64,000 nucleotides of DNA, from positions 61,029 through 125,028 of the forward strand of contig NZ_PPTF01000030.1 of NCBI RefSeq assembly GCF_002902845.1. The letters run 5' to 3'. The stretch's first letter is position 1, and every line of letters starts with the position of its first letter. A model generated the notes under the pieces. It was not told the origin of the DNA. It was given only the letters and a program-made list of their open reading frames with translations, and searched no databases. The stretch is from Chromobacterium sinusclupearum. GTDB taxonomy: Bacteria; Pseudomonadota; Gammaproteobacteria; Burkholderiales; Chromobacteriaceae. Shown here piece after piece: positions 30,708 through 39,040 of this stretch. Made by a program: the position numbers and the translations under genes.

Positions 30708-31220
30708 TCAGTTGTTTTCGGGTTCCAGCGCGGCCAGCAGTTCGGCCAGGCGTTTCTGTAGCGCATCCACGCTGCGCGCCGGCAGCGCGGACAGAATGGC
30801 GTGCTCGTTGGCGACATGCGCCTCCACCGCGCGCTCGATCAGCGCGAAGCCCGCGTCGCTGAGTCTGACCAGCGTGCTGCGCGCGTCCTGGCTGCAGGCT
30901 TCGCGCACGATCCAGCCCTTGCCTTCCAGGACTTTCAGCCGATGCGTCATGGTGCCGGAGGTGACCATCATCGTCGAGAACAATTCGGTGGGCGCTAGCC
31001 GATATGGCGCGCCGGCGCGGCGCAGGGTGGCCAGCATATCGAACTCCCAGGCGCTGAGGCCATATTGCTGGAATACCACATCCAGCCTGTGCTCCAGCAG
31101 CGCCGCGCAGCGGCCCAGCCTGCCGATCAGCCCCATGGGGCTGACGTCCAGATCGGGCCGCTCTCTGGCCCATTGTTCCAGAATGCGGTCCACCGCGTCG
31201 CCGTTTTCGCTTTTCGTCAT
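30708..31220 (-). CDS. MarR-family transcriptional regulator
   Basis: This 170-residue protein has a MarR winged helix-turn-helix: GLSAWEFDMLATLRRAGAPYRLAPTELF, SGTMTHRLKVLEGKGWIVRE and ARSTLVRLSDAGFALIERAV. Such proteins usually repress their own gene and a neighbour and are released by small aromatic or oxidising compounds. It is divergent from an EamA exporter and followed by the flavin/iron-sulfur oxidoreductase. Three palindromes in the divergent region are its likely operators. Confidence 0.9.
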   Translation of the reverse strand: MTKSENGDAVDRILEQWARERPDLDVSPMGLIGRLGRCAALLEHRLDVVFQQYGLSAWEFDMLATLRRAGAPYRLAPTELFSTMMVTSGTMTHRLKVLEGKGWIVREACSQDARSTLVRLSDAGFALIERAVEAHVANEHAILSALPARSVDALQKRLAELLAALEPENN

Positions 31221-31231
31221 ATGAAATCTGT

Positions 31232-31288
31232 CTTGAGTTCAAGATTGATTTGCCTTGAATTCGAGATAAATGTTATCTTGAATTCAAG
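31232..31288. promoter_or_regulatory. Three evenly spaced MarR-type palindromes
   Basis: CTTGAGTTCAAG (31232-31243), CTTGAATTCGAG (31254-31265) and CTTGAATTCAAG (31277-31288) lie 22 and 23 bases apart in the 110-base space between the divergent MarR and exporter genes. Two are perfect 12-bp palindromes and one has a single mismatch. The near two-turn spacing would put three dimers on one face of the DNA. Confidence 0.75.
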
Positions 31289-31330
31289 CTAAATATGCTT
31301 CGATTATAAACGCGAACGAAAGGATTGCCC

Positions 31331-32236
31331 ATGACGGCGAAAACAGGAATCGGCCAGTGGCGGGATGTGTTGTTGACCGCGCTCACGCCAGTGATCTGGG
31401 GTTCGACTTATATCGTCACCACCGAGCTGCTGCCGCCGGATCGGCCGTTCACCGCGGCCTTGCTGCGCGTGCTGCCGGCCGGACTCTTGCTGGTGATGAT
31501 GGGCGGCTGGCGTCCGCGGACAGGGGAGTGGGGCAAGCTGCTGATGTTGTCCGCGCTGAATATCGGCGCGTTCCAGGCGCTGTTGTTCGTAGCCGCCTAT
31601 CGCCTGCCGGGCGGGCTGGCGGCGGTTGTCGGCGCTTGCCAGCCCTTGCTGGTGATGACGCTGGCCTGGCGGCTGGACAGCCGGCGTCCGGCTGCGATGG
31701 CGCTGTGGGCCAGCCTGGCCGGCGTGGCCGGCATGGCCTTGCTGCTGCTGTCGCCAAGCTCGCGCTGGGATGGGCTGGGCATGTTGGCGGCCTTTGGCGG
31801 CGCGGTGGTGATGGCTTGCGGCACCTATCTGACGCGGCGCTGGAAACTGTCGGCGCCGGTCACCGCGCTGACCGGCTGGCAGCTGTCGCTGGGTGGACTG
31901 ATGCTGTTGCCTCTGGCCCTGGCCATCGATCCGCCTCTGCCGCGTCTGGGTTGGGTGCAATTTGCCGGCTATGGCTATCTGACCCTGTTTGGCGCGCTGC
32001 TGGCCTATCTTTTGTGGTTCCGCGGCATTGCGCGGCTGTCGCCGGTGGCGGTGTCGTCGCTGGGCCTGCTCAGCCCAATGACGGCCGTGGTGTTGGGCTG
32101 GGCCTTGCTGGGCCAGTCGCTTTCCGCGCAGTCCCTGCTGGGCATGGCGGTGGTGTTGGGCAGCGTGCTGGCGGTGCAACGCAGCATGATAGCGCCGCCT
32201 GCTCCCAAAGAGGACGTCGCCGTTCGCGTCAATTGA
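31331..32236 (+). CDS. EamA-family (DMT) exporter
   Basis: This 301-residue protein has ten hydrophobic segments in two EamA halves (LTALTPVIWGSTYIVTTELL; LLSPMTAVVLGWALLGQSL). It is unrelated in detail to the transporter at 22512. The ATG at 31331 follows AAAGGA; a TTG two codons upstream is less likely. It is divergent from a MarR regulator and probably under its control. Together they suggest efflux or detoxification; substrate unknown. Its end overlaps the convergent GNAT gene by 8 bases. Confidence 0.85.
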   Translation: MTAKTGIGQWRDVLLTALTPVIWGSTYIVTTELLPPDRPFTAALLRVLPAGLLLVMMGGWRPRTGEWGKLLMLSALNIGAFQALLFVAAYRLPGGLAAVVGACQPLLVMTLAWRLDSRRPAAMALWASLAGVAGMALLLLSPSSRWDGLGMLAAFGGAVVMACGTYLTRRWKLSAPVTALTGWQLSLGGLMLLPLALAIDPPLPRLGWVQFAGYGYLTLFGALLAYLLWFRGIARLSPVAVSSLGLLSPMTAVVLGWALLGQSLSAQSLLGMAVVLGSVLAVQRSMIAPPAPKEDVAVRVN

Positions 32237-32735
32237 TCCGCGCCATCAGCAGCGCGTCGCCAAAGCGGCCGTCGATGTGGATGGCGTCGCGCAAATGGCC
32301 TTCCTGCTGGAAGCCATGGCGGCGGTACAGCTGAATCGCGCGGCGGTTGTCGGCGTGCACCGTCAGCTCCACGCGATGAAAGCCGCGTTTGGCGGCGAGC
32401 GCCAGTGTTTGCTCCAGCAGCCAACCGCCCAGGCCCAGACCGCGATGCGCCGGCAGCATGCCCATGCCTAAGGTGCCGCGGTGGCGGTGAATGGGCCACT
32501 CGTGGGGTGAAACATCGCACCAGCCCACCACCTGATCGCCGTACAGCAGCAACAGGTGCGGGGCATTCGCCGCCAGTTGCCGCGCCACATATTGCGCCGA
32601 CAGCGGCTGCGAAATTTCCAGAAACGATAGGTAGCGGCGTTCGCGCGCCACGCTGTCGGTCACGCGCCAGAAGTCTTCAGCCCGATCGGCGGTCAGCGCT
32701 TGCAGCGAGTAAGGCGTGGTATAGGGGCTGGGCAT
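32229..32735 (-). CDS. GNAT-family N-acetyltransferase
   Basis: This 168-residue protein has the acetyl-CoA binding motif A region LGMGMLPAHRGLGLGGWLLEQTLALAAKRG and the following HRVELTVHADNRRAIQLYRRHGF, typical of GNAT enzymes of the RimI/PhnO type. Substrate unknown. A GGAG site precedes the ATG. It is transcribed toward the exporter gene, with overlapping 3' ends. Confidence 0.88.
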   Translation of the reverse strand: MPSPYTTPYSLQALTADRAEDFWRVTDSVARERRYLSFLEISQPLSAQYVARQLAANAPHLLLLYGDQVVGWCDVSPHEWPIHRHRGTLGMGMLPAHRGLGLGGWLLEQTLALAAKRGFHRVELTVHADNRRAIQLYRRHGFQQEGHLRDAIHIDGRFGDALLMARIN

Positions 32736-32801
32736 GCGGCATCTCCAATGCAGATTTGTTTATTTTGTCTGCTTTGAAATGACGATGCAATTTTATTGAA
32801 G

Positions 32802-33194
32802 TCAGGCGACCGCGCCGTCGCTGGCGATCACCTTGCGGCAGTGCGCTTCCAGCGTGCCGATTTCGTCCAATACGGCGTCGATGTCGCGTCGCTGCTCTTC
32901 CAGTTGGCGGCGGCGCGCCAGCAGCAGGTCCAGCAGTTTTTGCGACTGGCTGGCCTCGTCGCGCGCCAGCTGGTACATGTCTATGATCTCGCGGATCTCG
33001 GCCAAGGACAGGCCGATGCGCTTGCCGCGCAGGATCAGCTTGAGCCGGGCGCGGTCGCGCCGGGTGAACAGGCGCTGGCGGCCATCGCGTTGCGGCTCGA
33101 TCAGGCCTTGTTCTTCGTAGAAACGTATGGTGCGCAGCGTGACATCGAATTCGCGCGCCAGGTCGGAGATGGTGAAAAATTCGGCTTGGTTCAT
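32802..33194 (-). CDS. liuR: MerR-family regulator, LiuR-like
   Basis: This 130-residue protein has a MerR winged helix at the N-terminus (FFTISDLAREFDVTLRTIRFYEEQGLI, RDRARLKLILRGKRIGLSLAEIREII) and a C-terminal coiled coil (about 75-118). It has no cysteine cluster for metal sensing. LiuR regulators of branched-chain amino acid breakdown have this size and N-terminus. It is divergent from an acyl-CoA synthetase gene with a palindrome between them that is nearly identical to the one before liuA. It is therefore probably the regulator of the leucine operon, located at a distance. Confidence 0.85.
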   Translation of the reverse strand: MNQAEFFTISDLAREFDVTLRTIRFYEEQGLIEPQRDGRQRLFTRRDRARLKLILRGKRIGLSLAEIREIIDMYQLARDEASQSQKLLDLLLARRRQLEEQRRDIDAVLDEIGTLEAHCRKVIASDGAVA

Positions 33195-33252
33195 AAAGTC
33201 TTCCTTGAGGCGGCGATTGTAGCGTTTTTCCCAACGCCGCAGCGCAAAGCTT

Positions 33253-33277
33253 GATTTACGTTTACGTAATCGTCAAT
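33253..33277. promoter_or_regulatory. LiuR-type operator between liuR and the acyl-CoA synthetase gene
   Basis: The core TTACGTTTACGTAA is followed by TCGTCAAT. It differs from the site at 20848-20872 at four of 25 positions. It lies 36 bases before the synthetase start and about 60 before the regulator start, so it can serve both. Confidence 0.8.
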
Positions 33278-33312
33278 CTGTCATTCGCAAACGACTTCAA
33301 CGGGAGTGCTTG

Positions 33313-35001
33313 ATGCCGCAGTTCAGCTATGCCAACGGCGCTGCCGCGCAGCCGCTGCTGGGACAGACCATAGGACGTTTTTTCGACGAGGCCTGCCAAC
33401 GCCATGGCGACAGATTGGCGCTGCGCGTGCGGCATCAAGATATCCGCTGGAGCTATGCCGAACTGAAGCGACAGGTGGACAGCCTGGCCTGCGGGCTGCG
33501 CCGTTTGGGGCTGCAGCCTGGCGAACGGGTGGGCATCTGGTCGCAGAACCGGGCCGAATGGGTACTGATGCAATTCGCCGCCGCCAAGGCGGGGCTGGTG
33601 CTGGTCAACATCAATCCCGGCTATCGCCGCGCCGAACTGGAATATGCTCTGAACAAGGTGCAGTGCCGCGCGCTGGTGTTGTCGCCCAGCTTCAAGAGCA
33701 GCGATTACGTCGCCATGATCCGTGATCTGGCGCCGGAGCTGGACCACTGCCAGCCCGGCGAACTGAGCGCGGCTAGGCTGCCGGATCTGCGTTGGGTGGT
33801 GCGGATGGGGCAGCAGGCATTGCCCGGCATGCTGGCTTTTTCCCAGTTGCTGGCCGCGCCGTCGGAGCAAGAACTGGCCGAATTGCGGGCTTTGGGCGAT
33901 ACGCTGCAGTTCGACGAGGCGGTGAATATCCAGTTCACGTCCGGCACCACCGGCTACCCCAAGGGCGCGACGCTGTCTCACCACAATATCCTGAACAACG
34001 CCTGGTTCGTCGGCGCGGCGATGAAACTGCGGCCGGAGGACAGGCTGTGCATTCCGGTGCCGCTTTATCATTGCTTCGGCATGGTGATGGGCAGCCTGTG
34101 CTGCGTCTGCCACGGCGCGGCCATGGTGTTCCCGGGCGAGGGCTTTGATGCCGAGGCGGTGCTGGAGACGGTGGAGCAGGAGCGCTGCACCGCCTTGCAT
34201 GGCGTGCCGACCATGTTCATTTCCCTGCTCGATCATCCGCGCTTCGGCGAATTCGACCTGACCAGCCTGCGCACCGGCATCATGGCGGGCAGCCCGTGCC
34301 CGGTGGAGGTGATGCGCCGGGTGATAGAGCGGATGCACATGGCCGAGGTGACCATTTGCTACGGCATGACGGAAACCAGTCCGGTCAGCCTGCAGAGTGC
34401 CACCGACACGCCGCTGGCGCAGCGCGTCAGCACGGTGGGCTGCGCTCATCCGCATGTCGAGGTGAAGATCGTTGATGCCGAAGGCCGCATCGTGCCGCGC
34501 GGCGTCAGCGGCGAGCTGTGCGTGCGCGGCTATTCGGTGATGCTGGGTTATTGGGGCGACGAGGAGATGACGCGCGCCGCCATCGATGCCGCCGGCTGGA
34601 TGCATAGCGGCGATTTGGCCGCGATGAACGAGGATGGCTCGGTCAATATCGTGGGCCGGGTCAAGGACATGGTGATCCGCGGCGGCGAGAACGTCTATCC
34701 GCGCGAGATAGAGGAGTTCCTGTACCGCCATCCCAAGATCCAGGAGGTGCAGGTGATAGGCGTGCCGGATGTCCGCTATGGCGAGGAGCTATGCGCCTGG
34801 ATCCGCCTGCGCGATGGCGAGCAGGCCAGCGCCGAGGAGATTCGCGCTTTTTGCCAGGGGCAGATCGCGCATTACAAGATTCCGCGTTACATCGAGTTTG
34901 TGGACAGCTTCCCGATGACGGTCACCGGCAAGATACAGAAGTACTTGATGCGGCGGCAGATGCTGGAGAAGCTGGGGCTGGCGGATGTGAAAACCGCATG
35001 A
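33313..35001 (+). CDS. AMP-forming acyl-CoA synthetase
   Basis: This 562-residue ligase resembles medium/short-chain fatty acyl-CoA synthetases. It has the nucleotide loop [30 protein letters not shown], the hinge [23 protein letters not shown] and [11 protein letters not shown] with the adenylation lysine. The ATG at 33313 follows CGGGAG. It shares the LiuR-type operator with the divergent liuR gene. It probably activates a branched or short-chain acid, such as isovalerate, for the leucine pathway; the acid itself is inferred. Confidence 0.87.
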   Translation: MPQFSYANGAAAQPLLGQTIGRFFDEACQRHGDRLALRVRHQDIRWSYAELKRQVDSLACGLRRLGLQPGERVGIWSQNRAEWVLMQFAAAKAGLVLVNINPGYRRAELEYALNKVQCRALVLSPSFKSSDYVAMIRDLAPELDHCQPGELSAARLPDLRWVVRMGQQALPGMLAFSQLLAAPSEQELAELRALGDTLQFDEAVNIQFTSGTTGYPKGATLSHHNILNNAWFVGAAMKLRPEDRLCIPVPLYHCFGMVMGSLCCVCHGAAMVFPGEGFDAEAVLETVEQERCTALHGVPTMFISLLDHPRFGEFDLTSLRTGIMAGSPCPVEVMRRVIERMHMAEVTICYGMTETSPVSLQSATDTPLAQRVSTVGCAHPHVEVKIVDAEGRIVPRGVSGELCVRGYSVMLGYWGDEEMTRAAIDAAGWMHSGDLAAMNEDGSVNIVGRVKDMVIRGGENVYPREIEEFLYRHPKIQEVQVIGVPDVRYGEELCAWIRLRDGEQASAEEIRAFCQGQIAHYKIPRYIEFVDSFPMTVTGKIQKYLMRRQMLEKLGLADVKTA

Positions 35002-35093
35002 TATCGGACAAGCGATGACAGCAAAATGCGCCGCCAGGGCCACGCTTTTGGCTTACAATGCCGCCAAACCGATTCACCTTGAGGAATGACACC

Positions 35094-35774
35094 ATGACCG
35101 TGACCGAATTCAACGATGCAGACCTGACCCGTCTTGAAACGCTGCTGACGCCGTTGTCCGCCAGCGGCAGCACCATGCGCCCGGACGAAGTGCAGGGCTT
35201 CTTCGCCGCGCTGGCCAGCGGTCCGGACAAGGTGGACGCCGCGTTCTGGCTGCCGGAAGTGCTGGGCGACGCGCCGGCCTTTGAAAACGCGGCGGACGAA
35301 ACCGAACTGAAGGCCCTGCTGCAGAAGCTGTTCGACAGCATCCGCGACACGCTGGCCGAAGGCGACGAGCTGGACATGATCCTGTACGCCGAAGAAGGCA
35401 GCGAGGAAGAAGGCGAGCCGGACTACTGGCCGTGGGCCAACGCCTACCTGTACGCGCTGGATCTGGTCGACACCGACTGGTTCGAAGTGGCGGAAGAGGA
35501 CGAAGGCTTTGAGAGCCTGATGATGCCGATGCTGGTGCTGGGCGGCGCCTTTGAGGACGAGGACGGCGGCGAAGACCTGCTGACTTTCACCGATGAGGAA
35601 GTCGAAGGCTACAAGGAAGAACTGACCGACGCCCTGGTGGCCGTGTTCGGCTACTGGCGCGCCAAGGAACAGGCGCCGACCACCGTTCGCCGCGAAGGCG
35701 ACAAAGTGGGCCGCAACGACCTGTGCCCGTGCGGCAGCGGCAAGAAGTACAAGGCCTGCTGCGGCGCCAACTAA
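35094..35774 (+). CDS. YecA-type UPF0149 protein with SEC-C motif
   Basis: This 226-residue acidic protein has an N-terminal UPF0149 helical domain ([35 protein letters not shown]) and ends in a SEC-C zinc-binding motif, [18 protein letters not shown]. The same motif ends the SecA translocase, but here it is on an unrelated protein. Function is not established for the family. The ATG at 35094 follows TTGAGGAA. It is transcribed alone, and several hairpins follow it. Confidence 0.88.
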   Translation: MTVTEFNDADLTRLETLLTPLSASGSTMRPDEVQGFFAALASGPDKVDAAFWLPEVLGDAPAFENAADETELKALLQKLFDSIRDTLAEGDELDMILYAEEGSEEEGEPDYWPWANAYLYALDLVDTDWFEVAEEDEGFESLMMPMLVLGGAFEDEDGGEDLLTFTDEEVEGYKEELTDALVAVFGYWRAKEQAPTTVRREGDKVGRNDLCPCGSGKKYKACCGAN

Positions 35775-35798
35775 ACCTGATCGGTTGGCTAGGTTCAG

Positions 35799-35820
35799 AA
35801 AGCGGACGCGAGTCCGCTTT
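35799..35820. terminator. Hairpin with GCGA loop after the YecA-type gene, copy 1
   Basis: The perfect 9-bp stem AAAGCGGAC / GTCCGCTTT with a GCGA (GNRA-type) loop lies 25 bases past the stop. There is no T run beyond the stem's own TTT. An identical hairpin is at 35975-35996. Confidence 0.55.
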
Positions 35821-35854
35821 CAGGCTGCTTGCCCAGGGGCATGGATGCGACTCT

Positions 35855-35880
35855 AGAGGACCCGGCAAAGCCGGGCCTCT
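35855..35880. other. GC-rich hairpin in the YecA-YqhD spacer
   Basis: AGAGGaCCCGGC / GCCGGGcCTCT with an AAA loop pairs over 11 of 12 positions. It lies in a 290-base spacer (35775-36064) that holds four hairpins and no gene. Confidence 0.5.
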
Positions 35881-35974
35881 CCGTATAAGTGTTTGCTTCC
35901 GCAGCCTGTCCTTTTGAGTCCCCATCCCCCCGCCCTTGCCCTGCAAGGGAGCCTCGCTTCGCGAGATGGCGTGG

Positions 35975-35999
35975 AAAGCGGACGCGAGTCCGCTTTTTT
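35975..35999 (+). terminator. Hairpin with GCGA loop, copy 2, with T run
   Basis: The same 22-base hairpin as 35799-35820, here followed by extra T residues and so a good terminator. A smaller hairpin, CTCGC-TTC-GCGAG, sits just before it at 35952. Confidence 0.7.
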
Positions 36000-36064
36000 C
36001 ATGGGCCTGGCCTGGGTGGTGATATGCTTGATGGGTTGTATGTCGCGCCGTCCGGGAGCCAGCC

Positions 36065-37219
36065 ATGACCACCGCCATTCGCTTCGATCACCATAACGCC
36101 ACCCGCATCTGCTTTGGCGCCGGCCGTTTGTCCGCGCTGGGCGGCCTGCTGCCGGAACACGCGCGCATCCTGCTGCTGTATGGCGGCGGTTCGATCAAGC
36201 GCAACGGCATCTATGAGCAGTTATGCCAGACGCTGGCCGGCCATGACTGGAACGAGTTTGGCGGCGTGACGCCGAACCCGGCGGTGGAGGTGCTGAACGA
36301 CGCGTTGACGCAAATCCGCGCGACGCGGCGCGATTTCATTCTGGCGGTGGGCGGCGGTTCGGTGATAGACGGCGCCAAATATCTGGCCGCGGCCGCGCAT
36401 TACGATGGCGATAGCTGGGATCTGGTCAGCAGCAAGGCGCCAGTGGCGGCGGCGCTGCCGATGGGCGTGGTGCTGACACTGGCGGCCACGGGCTCGGAGG
36501 CCAACGGCACGGCCGTGATTTCGCGCTTGTCCAGCCAGGACAAGCTGACTTTCCGCTCGCCGCTGCTGCAACCGCGCTTCGCGGTGCTGGATCCGGACAC
36601 GCTGGGCACGCTGCCGGATCGGCAGCTGGCCAATGGCGTAGTGGATGCCTTCGTCCATGCCAGCGAGCAATACCTGACGTACCCGGTAGGCGCCTTGGTG
36701 CAGGATGGCTGCGCCGAGGCCGTATTGCGCGCCCTGCGCCAACTGGCGCAGCGTTTCGATGAGCGGCATGCGCTGGACTGGCGGCAGAACATGATGTGGG
36801 CGGCCAATCAGGCCCTGTCCGGCAGCATTGGCCTGGGTGTGCCGCAGGATTGGGCCACACATCGCATCGGCCGCGTGCTCACCGCCTTGTACGGCATAGA
36901 CCACGGTCGCACGCTGTCCATCGTGCAACCCGCGCTGCTGCGCGAGGCGGTGGCGGAAAAGGCCGCCAAACTGCGTCAGATGGGCGAGCGGGTGTTCGAC
37001 GCGCCCGGCTCGGTGCCGGAGCAGGTGATCGAGCGCATGGTTCAGCTCTATCGCCAGCTGGACATGCCGGTGACGCTGGCCGATGCCGGCGTGGCTGATG
37101 CCGATGCCGCCAATCAGGTGATGGATTTGCTGCGCCGCGATGGCGCGATACGGTTGGGCGAAAACGGCATCCTGGATGAGGGGCGCGTGGCGCGCATCGT
37201 GCGCGCGTTTTGCGCTTAG
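36065..37219 (+). CDS. yqhD: Iron-containing alcohol dehydrogenase, YqhD-like
   Basis: This 384-residue protein is a group III metal-dependent alcohol dehydrogenase. It reduces aldehydes with NADPH in the YqhD branch. The cofactor loop is FILAVGGGSVIDGAKYLA. The metal site is formed by the Asp and His of VVDAFVHASEQYL and by the two His in DWATHRIGRVLTALYGIDHGRTLS. It matches E. coli YqhD in length and segment order. It is probably single, and repeat copy C begins directly after its stop. Confidence 0.9.
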   Translation: MTTAIRFDHHNATRICFGAGRLSALGGLLPEHARILLLYGGGSIKRNGIYEQLCQTLAGHDWNEFGGVTPNPAVEVLNDALTQIRATRRDFILAVGGGSVIDGAKYLAAAAHYDGDSWDLVSSKAPVAAALPMGVVLTLAATGSEANGTAVISRLSSQDKLTFRSPLLQPRFAVLDPDTLGTLPDRQLANGVVDAFVHASEQYLTYPVGALVQDGCAEAVLRALRQLAQRFDERHALDWRQNMMWAANQALSGSIGLGVPQDWATHRIGRVLTALYGIDHGRTLSIVQPALLREAVAEKAAKLRQMGERVFDAPGSVPEQVIERMVQLYRQLDMPVTLADAGVADADAANQVMDLLRRDGAIRLGENGILDEGRVARIVRAFCA

Positions 37220-37220
37220 C

Positions 37221-37285
37221 GCCGCTAACACATCCCCTGATCCTGCGTAGCGCCTCAATGCCATGCTATTTGCACTGGCGGGGTT
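37221..37285 (+). repeat. Dispersed intergenic repeat, copy C (partial)
   Basis: The first 28 bases match 49963-49990 with one difference (block CCCCTGATCCTGCGT). About 35 further bases are weakly alike (GCCT, TGCC, ACTG in the same order). It starts one base after the YqhD-like stop codon. Confidence 0.5.
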
Positions 37286-37372
37286 ATTCTTGTCCGCGCG
37301 GCGCATCGCCGCAATCAAATTTGTTTCAAATCAAGAGAGGCCCGACTGCTGCGGCGTGACAAACGATAAGCC

Positions 37373-37398
37373 TGTAAATTAGCAATGGTTAATTTACA
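37373..37398. promoter_or_regulatory. Palindrome directly upstream of dcuC
   Basis: Perfect inverted repeat TGTAAATTA / TAATTTACA with 8 bases between, ending 14 bases before the dcuC start codon. It may be a regulator site or a hairpin in the leader. No known consensus is matched. Confidence 0.5.
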
Positions 37399-37412
37399 TT
37401 AAGGATCAGGTC

Positions 37413-38762
37413 ATGGAACTGCTGCTTGGCCTTATCGTCACCATTTTGGTAGGACGCTATATTTTCAAGGGTTATTCCGCCACTGGGGTCTTGCTGGTCG
37501 GCGGTCTGTTTCTGTTGCTGGTTTCCGTGTTGCTGGGGCATAACATTCTGCCCAAGAATGTGGCGAGCACGGGTCATCCTTTTGCCGACATTCCGGAATA
37601 CGTCAAGTCGTTGCTCAGCAATCGCGCTGCCGATCTGGGCCTGATGGTGATGGCCCTGTGCGGCTTTGCCAGTTACACCACGCATATCGGCGCCAACGAC
37701 ATGGTGGTCAAGCTGGCGTCGCGTCCCCTGAGCAAGATCCGTTCGCCGTATGTGCTGATGGTGGCGGCGTATTTTGTCGCCTGCGTGCTGTCGCTGGCGG
37801 TGTCCTCGGCCACCGGCCTGGGCGTGTTGCTGATGGCCACGCTGTTTCCCTTGATGGTGAATATGGGCATCAGCCGCGGCGCCGCAGCGGCGATTTGCGC
37901 CTCGCCGGCGGCGGTGATCCTGTCGCCCACTTCCGGCGATGTGGTGATCGCGGCCCAGGCTTCGCAGATGCCTTTGATCGATTTTGCCTTCAAGACCACG
38001 CTGCCCATCTCCATCGCGGCCATCCTGTGCATGGGTGTCACGCATTTCTTCTGGCAACGCTATCTGGACCGCAAGGCCGGCGTGGAGCTGAGCCGCCAGG
38101 ATGTGAAGGAGATCCAGACCCAGGCGCCGGCGTTTTATGCGCTGCTGCCGTTCACTCCCATCGTCGGCGTGCTGGTGTTCAACGGCAAGATCGCGCCGGA
38201 GCTGCACATCGTTACCATCCTGATCATCTGCATTCTGCTGACGTCTTGCCTCGAATTCATCCGCTATCGCCATGCCAAACCGGTATTCGCCGGCCTGGAC
38301 ACGGTCTACAAGGGCATGGGCGACGCGTTCACCAGCGTGGTCATGCTGATCGTCGCTGCCGGCGTGTTTGCGCAGGGGCTGTCCACGCTGGGTTTCATCA
38401 GTCAGCTGATCGCGTTGGCGCAGTCATTCGGCTCCGGCGCGGTGGTGCTGATGCTGGTATTGGTGGCGATCACCACTATCGCCGCGCTGACCACCGGTTC
38501 CGGCAATGCGCCGTTCTACGCTTTTGTCGAGCTGATTCCCAAACTGGCGGCGCAGTCCGGCATCAATCCGGCCTTTCTGGCCATCCCCATGCTGCAGGCG
38601 TCCAATCTGGGGCGCACGGTGTCGCCGGTGTCCGGCGTGGTGGTGGCCTGCTCCGGCATGAGCCAGGTGTCGCCGTTCGAGATCGTCAAGCGCACTTCGT
38701 TGCCGATAGTGGTGGGGCTGGCGGTGGTGATCGCCGGCACTTGCGTGCTGGTGCCGGCCTGA
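37413..38762 (+). CDS. dcuC: C4-dicarboxylate transporter DcuC
   Basis: This 449-residue membrane protein has about twelve hydrophobic segments and matches the DcuC family (GFASYTTHIGANDMVVKLASRPLSKI; ASPAAVILSPTSGDVVIAA; TTGSGNAPFYAFVELIP; LGRTVSPVSGVVVACSGM). DcuC proteins exchange or export C4-dicarboxylates such as succinate, mainly with little oxygen. An AAGGA site precedes the ATG, and a 26-base inverted repeat lies between it and the likely promoter. A MITE-like repeat begins four bases after its stop. Confidence 0.93.
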   Translation: MELLLGLIVTILVGRYIFKGYSATGVLLVGGLFLLLVSVLLGHNILPKNVASTGHPFADIPEYVKSLLSNRAADLGLMVMALCGFASYTTHIGANDMVVKLASRPLSKIRSPYVLMVAAYFVACVLSLAVSSATGLGVLLMATLFPLMVNMGISRGAAAAICASPAAVILSPTSGDVVIAAQASQMPLIDFAFKTTLPISIAAILCMGVTHFFWQRYLDRKAGVELSRQDVKEIQTQAPAFYALLPFTPIVGVLVFNGKIAPELHIVTILIICILLTSCLEFIRYRHAKPVFAGLDTVYKGMGDAFTSVVMLIVAAGVFAQGLSTLGFISQLIALAQSFGSGAVVLMLVLVAITTIAALTTGSGNAPFYAFVELIPKLAAQSGINPAFLAIPMLQASNLGRTVSPVSGVVVACSGMSQVSPFEIVKRTSLPIVVGLAVVIAGTCVLVPA

Positions 38763-38766
38763 TGGC

Positions 38767-39036
38767 TAGGGGCTGTTGACGTTTGGTGGGTGGATCGCGT
38801 TTGCGCCGATTTGGGCCGGAAGCAAGGCGCACAGTCCGCCGCATAGTCATTCTATGCAAGGGCTGGGAAACGTGGCTTCCGGCCCAAAGCGGCCAAACCC
38901 GCAGGGCCGGGCGCCTTTCGCGCCGACTCTTCGTTGTTCCGCGCTGGCAGAGAATGACTATGCGGCGCGCGAAACGCCTCGATTCGTCGCAAAATGCATC
39001 CCGGCGCGACCGCTCACCAAACGTCAACAGCCCCTA
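38767..39036 (+). mobile_element. MITE-like 270-bp element, copy 1
   Basis: The ends are inverted repeats: TAGGGGCTGTTGACGTTTGG at the left and its complement at the right, each about 20 bases. A second inverted pair lies inside (GCCGCATAGTCATTCT / AGAATGACTATGCGGC). Length is exactly 270, as for copy 2 at 40435-40704, with about a dozen differences. The outer TA, or CTAG, may be a target duplication as made by IS630/mariner-type transposases. No transposase is encoded; the short open frames inside are not genes. Confidence 0.85.
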
Positions 39037-39040
39037 GGGT

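Noticed and set aside
37311..37340. FNR-like site (AATCAAATTTGTTTCAAATCAA) before dcuC
   Set aside because: The half-sites are in the wrong arrangement and spacing for TTGAT-N4-ATCAA.
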